Source of the DNA: Actinomycetota bacterium
GTDB lineage: Bacteria; Cyanobacteriota; Vampirovibrionia; Obscuribacterales; Obscuribacteraceae
Direction: 5' to 3'
Assembly: GCA_903970355.1 (NCBI GenBank)
Contig: CAJCIF010000022.1
Location: 1 to 13,085, forward strand
DNA: 13,085 bases
Shown here: piece by piece, positions 1 to 6,348 of the stretch
Layout of the letters: each line of letters opens with the position of its first letter
How positions within the stretch are numbered: position 1 is the stretch's first letter
Position numbers and translations under genes: made by a program
The notes under the pieces: generated by a model
What the model was told of the DNA's origin: nothing
The model's database searches: none
Seen by the model: the letters and a program-made list of their open reading frames with translations, nothing else

Positions 1-1071
1 TTCAAAGAAACGTTCATGGTGGGCATTTTTAAACTTATCAGCAAAAGTAGAATTGGAAACTTCCGCATCAACGGCCACAACATCTGCAAATGCATCGCCT
101 AATGCTTTGAGTGCATCGCCGTAAGCTTCCCGAGTTGAATAATCGGAACTGTAAATTGGAGGAACGAACTTTCCACTGGCATCAGCAACTTTTGCCGCCG
201 CAGCCACCGGACGCTTTTCTACTTTAACTGTAGTGCCTAGGTTTCCACCTAATTCCTTGATGGCTTCTTCTGCTTGCTCTTTGCTAAATGGCTTACCGTG
301 CCAACCATCTTTGTTCGCTACTTGCGAGAAGCCATGGCCTTTTTCTGTTTTTGCAACTATAAAGGTCGGTGAACCTTTGGTGGCTAGTGCTTCCGTATAG
401 GCCTTTTCAATTGCTTCCGTATCATGTCCATTGATCTCAATGACGTGCCAACCAAAGGCTTTAGCGCGTGCGGCGTAGGCAGGAGAGTTCCAACCAAGTT
501 CAGTTTCACCACGTTGCCCAAGCCGGTTCATATCGAGAATGGCCACAATATTGTCTAGTTTGTAATATGAGGCGCACTCAAGTGCTTCCCACACAGATCC
601 TTCTGCCATCTCGCTATCACCGAGCAATACCCAAACGTGATAATCGAGTTTGTCGACGTACTTTCCAGCTAACCCAATGCCGGCAGCATCAGGCAAACCT
701 TGTCCGAGAGAACCTGTGGCAACTTCAACCCATGGCAAAATTTGTGGAACTGGATGCCCTTCTAATCGGCTGCCGAACTTTCTAAGGGTCAATAACTCGG
801 TATCATTAATTGCCCCAGCTGCTTTGAACATGGAATAGAGCAACGGAGCCGCGTGTCCTTTAGAGAAAATCAAACGGTCATTGTTGGCTTGCGTTGGATT
901 ATCGAAGTCGTAGCGCAAAAATTTAGCCATTAAGACGGCCATTAAATCGGCTGCGGACATACACGAAGTAGGATGTCCAGAGCCCGCTTCTGTGGTGCAT
1001 CTGATGCTATCTACTCTTAATTGTTGAGCAAGGCGAAGATAGGTATCTACCTTGGACTGGACTTCTGGCAT
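1..1071 (-). CDS. tkt: transketolase, N-terminal part (3' end outside window)
   Basis: Transketolase moves two-carbon units between sugar phosphates in the cytoplasmic pentose phosphate (and Calvin) pathway, using thiamine diphosphate and a divalent metal. The 357 codons present translate without a break. Visible landmarks are GSGHPTS at residues 30-36, FSKGHAAPLLYS at 69-80, GQGLP at 123-127, and the thiamine diphosphate motif starting GDSE at 151-154 and ending DMN at 180-182. The following stretch to the edge includes the start of the pyrimidine-binding domain (AEVSNSTF). The sequence resembles the shorter (about 620-residue) transketolase type that also includes the animal enzymes, rather than the E. 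coli-like type; this is from memory. The start ATG (1069-1071) has GGAG eight bases upstream, and an in-frame TAG lies further up with no other ATG between. It is divergent from the aminopeptidase gene, with 82 bases between the two starts. The C-terminal part is missing only because the window ends. Confidence 0.96.
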   Translation of the reverse strand, partial: MPEVQSKVDTYLRLAQQLRVDSIRCTTEAGSGHPTSCMSAADLMAVLMAKFLRYDFDNPTQANNDRLIFSKGHAAPLLYSMFKAAGAINDTELLTLRKFGSRLEGHPVPQILPWVEVATGSLGQGLPDAAGIGLAGKYVDKLDYHVWVLLGDSEMAEGSVWEALECASYYKLDNIVAILDMNRLGQRGETELGWNSPAYAARAKAFGWHVIEINGHDTEAIEKAYTEALATKGSPTFIVAKTEKGHGFSQVANKDGWHGKPFSKEQAEEAIKELGGNLGTTVKVEKRPVAAAAKVADASGKFVPPIYSSDYSTREAYGDALKALGDAFADVVAVDAEVSNSTFADKFKNAHHERFFE

Positions 1072-1153
1072 GCGTTCGTCTCCAATGAAACTGAATCCCC
1101 AATATGCTAACCTCTAGCTCTTCGAATTACCATAAACCAGCCAGAGGCTTCAC

Positions 1154-3736
1154 TTGTCACAACATACAAGCTCAACGCTCGATCAGCCCGCTCAATCTTA
1201 CCGTTTGCCGCGGAATGTTGTGCCGGAACGATATGAAATCATAATAGAACCTAATTTAGAAAACGCCACGTTTACAGGCGAAGAGACGATATCAATAGAG
1301 GTTTTGTCACCAACTGCCGAAATTTTGTTAAACGCTGTAGAGCTTGAAATTTCCGAATGTTTTCTGGTGGATTCAAAGGGCACGAAGAACCCCGCCGAGC
1401 TTGAGCTGGATGATTCAGAAGAACGGTTGCGCTTGAAATTTTCGAGCGCTATCCCGAAAGGCCCGGCCAAAGTTTCGCTGCGGTTCGCCGGCATACTCAA
1501 TGACAAGCTGCACGGTTTCTATAGAAGCTCATATAAAGATAAAGACGGAGTCGAGCGTTATATCGCTACTACTCAGTTGGAAGCAACTGATGCCAGGCGG
1601 GCCTTCCCGTGTTGGGACGAACCCGATTTCAAGGCTGTTTTTGCGGTCAGTCTTAAAATTGATGAGCCGCTTGCAGCAATTTCGAATGCTTCGGTTGAAA
1701 GCGAAACCAAGCTGCCGGGCGGAAAGAAGATTGTCAAATTTCGCGACACGATAAAAATGTCCACGTATTTGGTTGCTTTTATCGTCGGTCCATTTGTATC
1801 TTCGGCACCGATTATGGTGAATAAAACTCCCATCCGGATTTGGGCCTGGCCTGAAAAACTCCACCTTGGAAAATTTGCAGAAGGGATCGCAGCTCACTCC
1901 TTGAAATATTTCGAGGAATACTATGGTGTGCCTTACGCAGGTGACAAGCTCGATTTGATCGCTATTCCGGATTTCGCTTATGGAGCGATGGAAAATTTAG
2001 GAGCGATTACGTTTCGCGAAACTGCTCTTCTTGTTGACGAGAACAGTGCTTCACATGCGGAGCTGGAAAGAGTTGCCGATGTCGTTGCCCATGAAAATGC
2101 CCATATGTGGTTCGGCGATCTCACAACGATGCGCTGGTGGAACGGCATCTGGCTGAACGAAGCATTTGCTACGTTTATGGAAATGTTGGCGGTAGATTCC
2201 TGGAAGCCGGAATGGAAAAGATGGGAATCTTTCGCTGTTTTTCGGGCGCAGGCAATGACAATAGATGGTCTCAAGAGCACGCGCTCAATTGAGTTCCCGG
2301 TTGGCAGACCGGAAGAAGCGGGTGCCATGTTCGACATTCTTACTTATGAAAAAGGCGCATCTGTGCTGCGAATGTTAGAGCAGTACATTGGACCAGATAA
2401 ATTCAGGCAAGGCATTCGCCACTATCTTCAAAGGTTTCAATACGCAAATACAGAAACAGATGATCTTTGGCAATCGCTTTATGCGGCTTCGAATGTGCCT
2501 GTTTCGGAAGTTATGGATGCCTGGATCTTTGGCAAGGGCTATCCATTGGTTAAGGTTGAAACCCTCTCCAAGCGCCGTTATGCCTTGAAGCAGGAACGCT
2601 TCCAGTACAGTGAAGGCGAAAGCGAAAAAACTCAATTCCAAGTGCCGGTGATCGTGAAAGCGAAATCTGGCAATGAAATTGTGGAAAAAAGAATCCTTCT
2701 CAAAACAGAAGGTGCAGAAGTTGAATTTGAAGCGGATGTCGAATGGCTGGTTGTAAATGCTGGTGGGCACGGCTTCTACCGTGTCCAATATGATAAAGAA
2801 GCTCTCGCTCTTTTCAAAATCGAAACAATGCCTGAGCTCGAAGTAATTGAAAAATTCAATCTCATTTCCGATGCCTGGGCTCTGACATTGGCAAATCGAT
2901 CATCGCTGGCGGAATACCTCAAGTTCCTGAATATTTTCGCTAACGAGCGGGACAAGAACGTTTGGAGTCCGATAGTTACTTCTTTGCAGTACCTGTACAG
3001 GCTGGTTCGCAACGATCAAGAACAGAACCTCAACGCCTATGTTGCAAAACTGGTTCAACCGTTATTGAACGAAATTGGTTGGCCGGATGCCAAACGAAAA
3101 TCAGAATCAAATTTGGATCAAGTCAGGGCACAACTAATTAGTTGCCTTGCCGTTTTTGGTAATGATAGCAGTGTGCAAGCGCGCTGTTTGGAGATGCTTT
3201 CGCAGTATGACAAAGACAAAGCAAGTGTCAATCCTGAATTGGTGCCATCATTGGTTTCCGTAACTGCTTTTGCTGGTGGTGATGCCGAGTTTACGCATTT
3301 CACAAAATGCTTCAAAGAAGCTGCCACACCCCAAGAACAAGATCGCTATCTCTATTCTCTGGCACGCTTTCGAGGCGAAAAGCAGATTAGAAAGGCGCTC
3401 GAAATGGTATTGAACGGCGAAGTGAGAAGTCAAAACGCGCCGTTTCTGCTGCGCGAGCTTCTCCTCAATCCATATGCGCGTTCGCTCGCCTGGCATTTCA
3501 CAAAAGAGAAGTGGACCGAAATTCACGAGTACTTTCCAATGCAATTAGTAGTAAGAATGCTTGATGGTTGTACTGGTCTTGTCACAACTGAGTTGCAGTC
3601 CGACGTTGCGGACTTCTTCAAAAATCACGAGCTTTCTTTTGGAAAGAAAACTCTCGATCAACATCTAGAACGCCTGGACACGGCGGTTGCACTCATGACG
3701 CGCGAACAAAAAACGCTCAGCAGCGCGAATTGGTAG
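1154..3736 (+). CDS. pepN: M1 family zinc aminopeptidase
   Basis: This 860-residue metallo-aminopeptidase removes N-terminal residues from peptides, probably in the cytoplasm since no signal peptide is visible. The N-terminal beta domain covers about residues 16-215. The catalytic domain holds the exopeptidase motif GAMEN (277-281), the zinc site HENAH (313-317) with the third ligand E336 in NEAFA (an HEXXH-x18-E arrangement), and a candidate transition-state tyrosine Y398 in LTYEKGAS. A C-terminal helical ERAP1_C-like domain fills about 535-840 and includes the family motif GFYRVQYD. The length fits the family. The start is TTG, supported by AGAGG six bases upstream and by an in-frame TAA at 1133-1135, which excludes a longer form. 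The symbol pepN is by family resemblance; substrate preference cannot be read from the sequence. The second position of the zinc motif is Asn, where Leu or Met is commoner. No terminator follows on this strand. Confidence 0.95.
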   Translation: MSQHTSSTLDQPAQSYRLPRNVVPERYEIIIEPNLENATFTGEETISIEVLSPTAEILLNAVELEISECFLVDSKGTKNPAELELDDSEERLRLKFSSAIPKGPAKVSLRFAGILNDKLHGFYRSSYKDKDGVERYIATTQLEATDARRAFPCWDEPDFKAVFAVSLKIDEPLAAISNASVESETKLPGGKKIVKFRDTIKMSTYLVAFIVGPFVSSAPIMVNKTPIRIWAWPEKLHLGKFAEGIAAHSLKYFEEYYGVPYAGDKLDLIAIPDFAYGAMENLGAITFRETALLVDENSASHAELERVADVVAHENAHMWFGDLTTMRWWNGIWLNEAFATFMEMLAVDSWKPEWKRWESFAVFRAQAMTIDGLKSTRSIEFPVGRPEEAGAMFDILTYEKGASVLRMLEQYIGPDKFRQGIRHYLQRFQYANTETDDLWQSLYAASNVPVSEVMDAWIFGKGYPLVKVETLSKRRYALKQERFQYSEGESEKTQFQVPVIVKAKSGNEIVEKRILLKTEGAEVEFEADVEWLVVNAGGHGFYRVQYDKEALALFKIETMPELEVIEKFNLISDAWALTLANRSSLAEYLKFLNIFANERDKNVWSPIVTSLQYLYRLVRNDQEQNLNAYVAKLVQPLLNEIGWPDAKRKSESNLDQVRAQLISCLAVFGNDSSVQARCLEMLSQYDKDKASVNPELVPSLVSVTAFAGGDAEFTHFTKCFKEAATPQEQDRYLYSLARFRGEKQIRKALEMVLNGEVRSQNAPFLLRELLLNPYARSLAWHFTKEKWTEIHEYFPMQLVVRMLDGCTGLVTTELQSDVADFFKNHELSFGKKTLDQHLERLDTAVALMTREQKTLSSANW

Positions 3737-3766
3737 TTGAGCGCTCTACGATCCCAGTAACACAAT

Positions 3767-3790
3767 AAAAAAGGGCGGCCGTAGCCGCCC
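3767..3790 (-). terminator. Rho-independent terminator of the small exported protein gene
   Basis: A perfect 7-bp stem, GGGCGGC at 3773-3779 with GCCGCCC at 3784-3790 and a four-base loop, is followed on the minus strand by six T residues (3772-3767). It lies 25 bases past the stop of the 3816-4085 gene. A second small palindrome, CACCAC-AG-GTGGTG at 3802-3815, sits directly after that stop. On the plus strand there is no T run, so the aminopeptidase gene gets little help from it. Confidence 0.88.
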
Positions 3791-3815
3791 TCGATTCATG
3801 GCACCACAGGTGGTG

Positions 3816-4085
3816 TTAGAATACTTTCACAACACCAAGGTTCAGCAAGTGGTGTGCATGCGTTTTCTTCTTGATGATGGTCGTATTGTTAGCCGGCGGT
3901 TCAACGATAACCGGAGCTGCTTCTTCTCTTATAACAGCAGGAGCAGATTGAACAGTGGTAGTGCGTTCCATTAACGGAGCACTTTCTGTGGTGGTTACGG
4001 ATGAATAACTATCGGCATATACAGCCGAGCCGGATACTGTTACGGCGGCGATTAAACCGAGCGCCGATGCTAATTGCAATTTCAT
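3816..4085 (-). CDS. small exported protein of unknown function
   Basis: This 89-residue protein has a clear Sec-type signal peptide: MK at the start, a hydrophobic core around residues 6-18, and a probable cleavage site AVYA|DS near residue 24. The mature part, about 65 residues, is rich in Thr, Ser, Ala, Pro and Val, looks disordered (a TTTES/ERTTTV stretch, then VIVEPPANN), and ends in a basic segment IIKKKTHAHH followed by a hydrophobic tail LLNLGVVKVF. A strong ribosome binding site, AGAGGAG, sits nine bases before the ATG. I recognise no family. The gene is a single unit, convergent with the aminopeptidase gene and divergent from the 4546 gene, with its own terminator. The export signal and the strong translation signal make a real, possibly abundant, envelope or periplasmic protein likely; the function is unknown. 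Confidence 0.82.
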   Translation of the reverse strand: MKLQLASALGLIAAVTVSGSAVYADSYSSVTTTESAPLMERTTTVQSAPAVIREEAAPVIVEPPANNTTIIKKKTHAHHLLNLGVVKVF

Positions 4086-4545
4086 TTTTTGATACTCCTC
4101 TTACACGATTCGAGAAGTGATGACGTTTCGAGCGAATGTGAGTTCCGCACCGGAGCCTGATCAACTGCTGTGATAACTCCTGCTTGCTTCGCCAGGCGTG
4201 CTCACTTAGTAACTAATCCAATTTTCTAATTGATGAGTAACCGTTGTGGCTGGTCAAGTTGTATGAAGCTGACTCTTCAGAAACCTCAATATAAGTTATT
4301 GATCTCTATAGGCTCATGGATAAAGGCTTGAGAGAAGCCACCTGGTCTGAGAAATCATTCTCTTGACTGCTGTGTCTAATCATTACTAGGTTCAACTCAA
4401 TTACATACATATTTTTTTTCAGAGATGAACGCTTCATAAGTTAGTCGCATTTTGAATTCGAGAGCAAACCCAAACCTCATCCGAGGTTTGATAGTGACCA
4501 CCCAAATGCACTTGCATCAAGCATGTGCCGCGAAAGGACTTGCCA
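4086..4545. other. 460-base divergent intergenic region with structured leader
   Basis: No convincing gene lies here. It must hold the promoters of the two divergent genes. On the plus strand, TTGACT at 4363-4368 is a fair -35 box, but the -10 candidates after it (around 4384-4392) match consensus at only three positions. TATAAG at 4290-4295 is a better -10 with a poor -35. Near the 3' end are a perfect 8-bp hairpin, CAAACCTC-ATCC-GAGGTTTG (4471-4490), without a T run, and the left arm (4454-4465) of a 12-bp inverted repeat whose right arm lies inside the next gene. AATCATT occurs twice (4354-4360 and 4379-4385). A 32-codon ORF at 4233-4331 has no ribosome binding site and is not called. Confidence 0.5.
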
Positions 4546-5730
4546 ATGACTAAAACTCTGGCACCTGCCTCCGCTCTCGAATTCGTTTTGAGAGCTTGGG
4601 AGGATATGTGGTATCTCGTGCACGTAACCGAACGCCTGCGCGCAGCTACGAAACAGCCACTTTTGTACAGCGCAAATCCTCGCGCCGTGCAAAACTACGT
4701 ACACTTCCGGCAATATCTCCTGACCCGTCTCAACGGCAAAAGAGAATTTACGATCGACGACTTCGGCCCGCCGGATCCCAAACTTCTCTATTCCTACTGG
4801 AGCTATGTACCGTTACTCCTGTCTGGATGGTGTGGCCATTCTCGGCGCATCTATCAGATTCAGCCGGAATTGCAAAAGGTTCTCGAGCACACATCCCTCA
4901 GAGACATGACATGGGAGGACATCCACCTGCCCTTCGATGCTTTTGCAATTGAACTTTCCTTTCCGCTTATGAATGCAAGCGGTCAGGAGTGCGACATGAT
5001 TGTGGTGAACGCAGGAGCGGATGGTGGTCCATGGACCTTCGCCGGCCTCCGAAAAGATCTGCGCGGCTATAAGAGCGTCGATCGCGTTCACCTGGAAAAG
5101 TTGGTCAAGAAGGGCAGGAATGCGCTTGCTTCGCAGGAAGTGACGCGCCTTATTCGCGAAATCGAACTACGCGAAGGCACCTTATTCACACTCGCATTCG
5201 GTAAGGACAGGAACGAACCAATTCTCGAATGCCTCGACCGCATTACGCGTGAAGAATGGGAGCGCAATAAGGCGTCCACTCCAGAAGTTTTGATGGAGAG
5301 GCAGGTGCAGATTCTACGCATCGCCCTCGGTTTGCCTCTCTATCTGAGTAGCTTGCCTGTTCGGGAAAATCATCTGGTGGCTACAACACAAGCACCAGGT
5401 GGTCAAGTTAGTTTCCCGAGTGGCAGACCAGATCCAAATGCGATAAGCAATCTCGCCGAAATCTTTGCTGTCACTTCCAAATTCAAATTGGGCCGAAAAG
5501 AAAGGCTTTACATGGGTCTGGAGGGAACGGAAGAAGAACAAGCGGCAGTGCGCGCTTCTGTCGGCCGTGAAATGAGTTGCCACTTCCATCCAGGCTACTG
5601 GAGGCGGCGACCGTACCATGGCAAGGATCCCCATGCACCGAAGGTGGTGGAGGTCAGTCCGTACATTGCTCGACGCGATCGCCTACCAGAGGGGTCGTTG
5701 CCGGGTGGTGCTGCGGTTGCAGTTGAATGA
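4546..5730 (+). CDS. unrecognised 394-residue protein
   Basis: I do not recognise this family. I chose ATG 4546 because AAAGGA (4533-4538) lies seven bases upstream; an in-frame GTG at 4525 would add seven residues and has no such site. The protein looks soluble, with no signal peptide and no membrane helix. Visible pieces are an N-terminal helical part (ASALEFVLRAWEDMWYLVHV, 8-27), a Trp/Pro-containing segment (TWEDIHLPFDAFAIELSFPL, 122-141), a charged helical region (about 175-265), GRPDPNAISN (293-302), and a basic aromatic C-terminal segment (CHFHPGYWRRRPYHG, 345-359, then VEVSPYIARR). The last segment weakly recalls GHWRRQPYG-type C-termini of uncharacterised proteins that I remember from plasmids and phages, but I cannot confirm kinship. 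It ends in a low-complexity AAVAVE. The two-helix membrane protein gene follows 127 bases downstream and may be its partner. Confidence 0.85.
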   Translation: MTKTLAPASALEFVLRAWEDMWYLVHVTERLRAATKQPLLYSANPRAVQNYVHFRQYLLTRLNGKREFTIDDFGPPDPKLLYSYWSYVPLLLSGWCGHSRRIYQIQPELQKVLEHTSLRDMTWEDIHLPFDAFAIELSFPLMNASGQECDMIVVNAGADGGPWTFAGLRKDLRGYKSVDRVHLEKLVKKGRNALASQEVTRLIREIELREGTLFTLAFGKDRNEPILECLDRITREEWERNKASTPEVLMERQVQILRIALGLPLYLSSLPVRENHLVATTQAPGGQVSFPSGRPDPNAISNLAEIFAVTSKFKLGRKERLYMGLEGTEEEQAAVRASVGREMSCHFHPGYWRRRPYHGKDPHAPKVVEVSPYIARRDRLPEGSLPGGAAVAVE

Positions 5731-5783
5731 TATGAAGACAGTTGCAGTTAATCAACTGCAGTTGAAAGACTGTAGTTGAGTAA
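5716..5783. repeat. short degenerate repeat at the 3' end of the unknown gene
   Basis: Four copies of a motif like [GC]TTGCAGTTGAA occur at about 5716, 5741, 5756 and 5770 (spacings 25, 15 and 14). The first copy forms the last codons and stop of the upstream gene. Copies two and three also pair as TGCAGTT-AATC-AACTGCA (5743-5760), a 7-bp hairpin without a following T run, so it is a poor terminator by itself. Confidence 0.5.
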
Positions 5784-5829
5784 CAGCGTATCGGGACCGG
5801 CATATCAATCTCGATGTGTCGGTTGAAAC

Positions 5830-5850
5830 CTCCTAAAAAATGTTAGGGAG
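5830..5850 (+). promoter_or_regulatory. possible hairpin hiding a ribosome binding site
   Basis: CTCCTAA (5830-5836) can pair with TTAGGGAG (5843-5850) with one bulged G. The right arm contains the GGGAG that serves the ATG at 5858, and the left arm resembles an anti-Shine-Dalgarno sequence. If formed in the mRNA it would hide the ribosome binding site. It is short, so this is suggestive only. Confidence 0.35.
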
Positions 5851-5857
5851 ACTCACC

Positions 5858-6112
5858 ATGCTAAGGATCTACTCGACTTATAGTGTGGGACGCTGGAGTG
5901 TTTTCTTCAACGTTCTGGCCACAATTCTGGCTGCGGTATGGGCTTTGCTCTCACTTTGGGCCCTCTTCGACCGCAGTTTTCTGTTCACTCACGTGGGCGC
6001 CTGGACTTGGCTGCTTTCGGCGTTGATCGCTTGTTTCCTCGCTCTCTTCGGCGCCCTCGCCAAACGCAACCACACCCACCGCTACAGGGCGCACCAGATC
6101 AGACGCGCCTGA
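5858..6112 (+). CDS. small two-helix membrane protein of unknown function
   Basis: I take the start at ATG 5858, which has TTAGGGAG seven bases upstream, giving 84 residues; an in-frame ATG at 5840 would add six residues but has no site. Two hydrophobic helices are clear: about residues 17-37 (VFFNVLATILAAVWALLSLW) and about 50-68 (TWLLSALIACFLALFGALA). The short connecting loop (FDRSFLFTHVGA) and the basic C-terminal tail (KRNHTHRYRAHQIRR) suggest, by the positive-inside rule, that both ends face the cytoplasm. It is an inner-membrane protein of no family I recognise. It follows the unknown 394-residue gene in the same direction and is followed by a terminator-like hairpin, so the two may form one transcription unit. 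Confidence 0.75.
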   Translation: MLRIYSTYSVGRWSVFFNVLATILAAVWALLSLWALFDRSFLFTHVGAWTWLLSALIACFLALFGALAKRNHTHRYRAHQIRRA

Positions 6113-6128
6113 GAACTCGAAGACCTGA

Positions 6129-6190
6129 TCCAGGAGAGGCCGGAATCACAAATTCCGTTGCCACTCCTGGACCAGGATTCTTCTTCTTTC
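6129..6190 (+). terminator. candidate terminator after the membrane protein gene
   Basis: A long imperfect stem pairs 6130-6146 with 6152-6170: seven pairs (CCAGGAG/CTCCTGG), an A-A mismatch, three pairs (GGC/GCC), a two-base bulge, then six pairs (CGGAAT/ATTCCG) around a five-base loop. A T-rich but interrupted tract (6178-6190) follows about eight bases later. The stem is strong; the broken, slightly distant T tract makes the call moderate. The remaining bases to 6348 show nothing further. Confidence 0.5.
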
Positions 6191-6348
6191 CACGGACATA
6201 CGATAGTGGATAGTAAAAATTAAGCCTCGGAAGCCCCTGCCATTTTGAAAACCCAAAGCCTGTCCGGAGTGTCGCTACAATTCGGACACCTAGTTGAATC
6301 GAAAAAAAGGGAAAGGTGGGGGTGGCGATTTGGCGAAAATCTGACGGT

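Noticed and set aside
468-838. Two open frames on the plus strand.
   Set aside because: They are shadows of the transketolase gene, which is continuous and fully motif-supported on the other strand.
1072-1153. Divergent promoter elements and the small palindrome GCTA-ACCTC-TAGC (1106-1118).
   Set aside because: The 82-base gap must hold promoters for both genes, but no hexamer pair is good enough to name, and the palindrome is only 4 bp per arm.
4471-4490. 8-bp hairpin as a terminator.
   Set aside because: No T run follows on the plus strand, and no minus-strand gene ends here.
4525-4545. GTG start adding seven residues to the unknown 394-residue protein.
   Set aside because: The AAAGGA ribosome binding site fits ATG 4546, and the extra codons contain that site.
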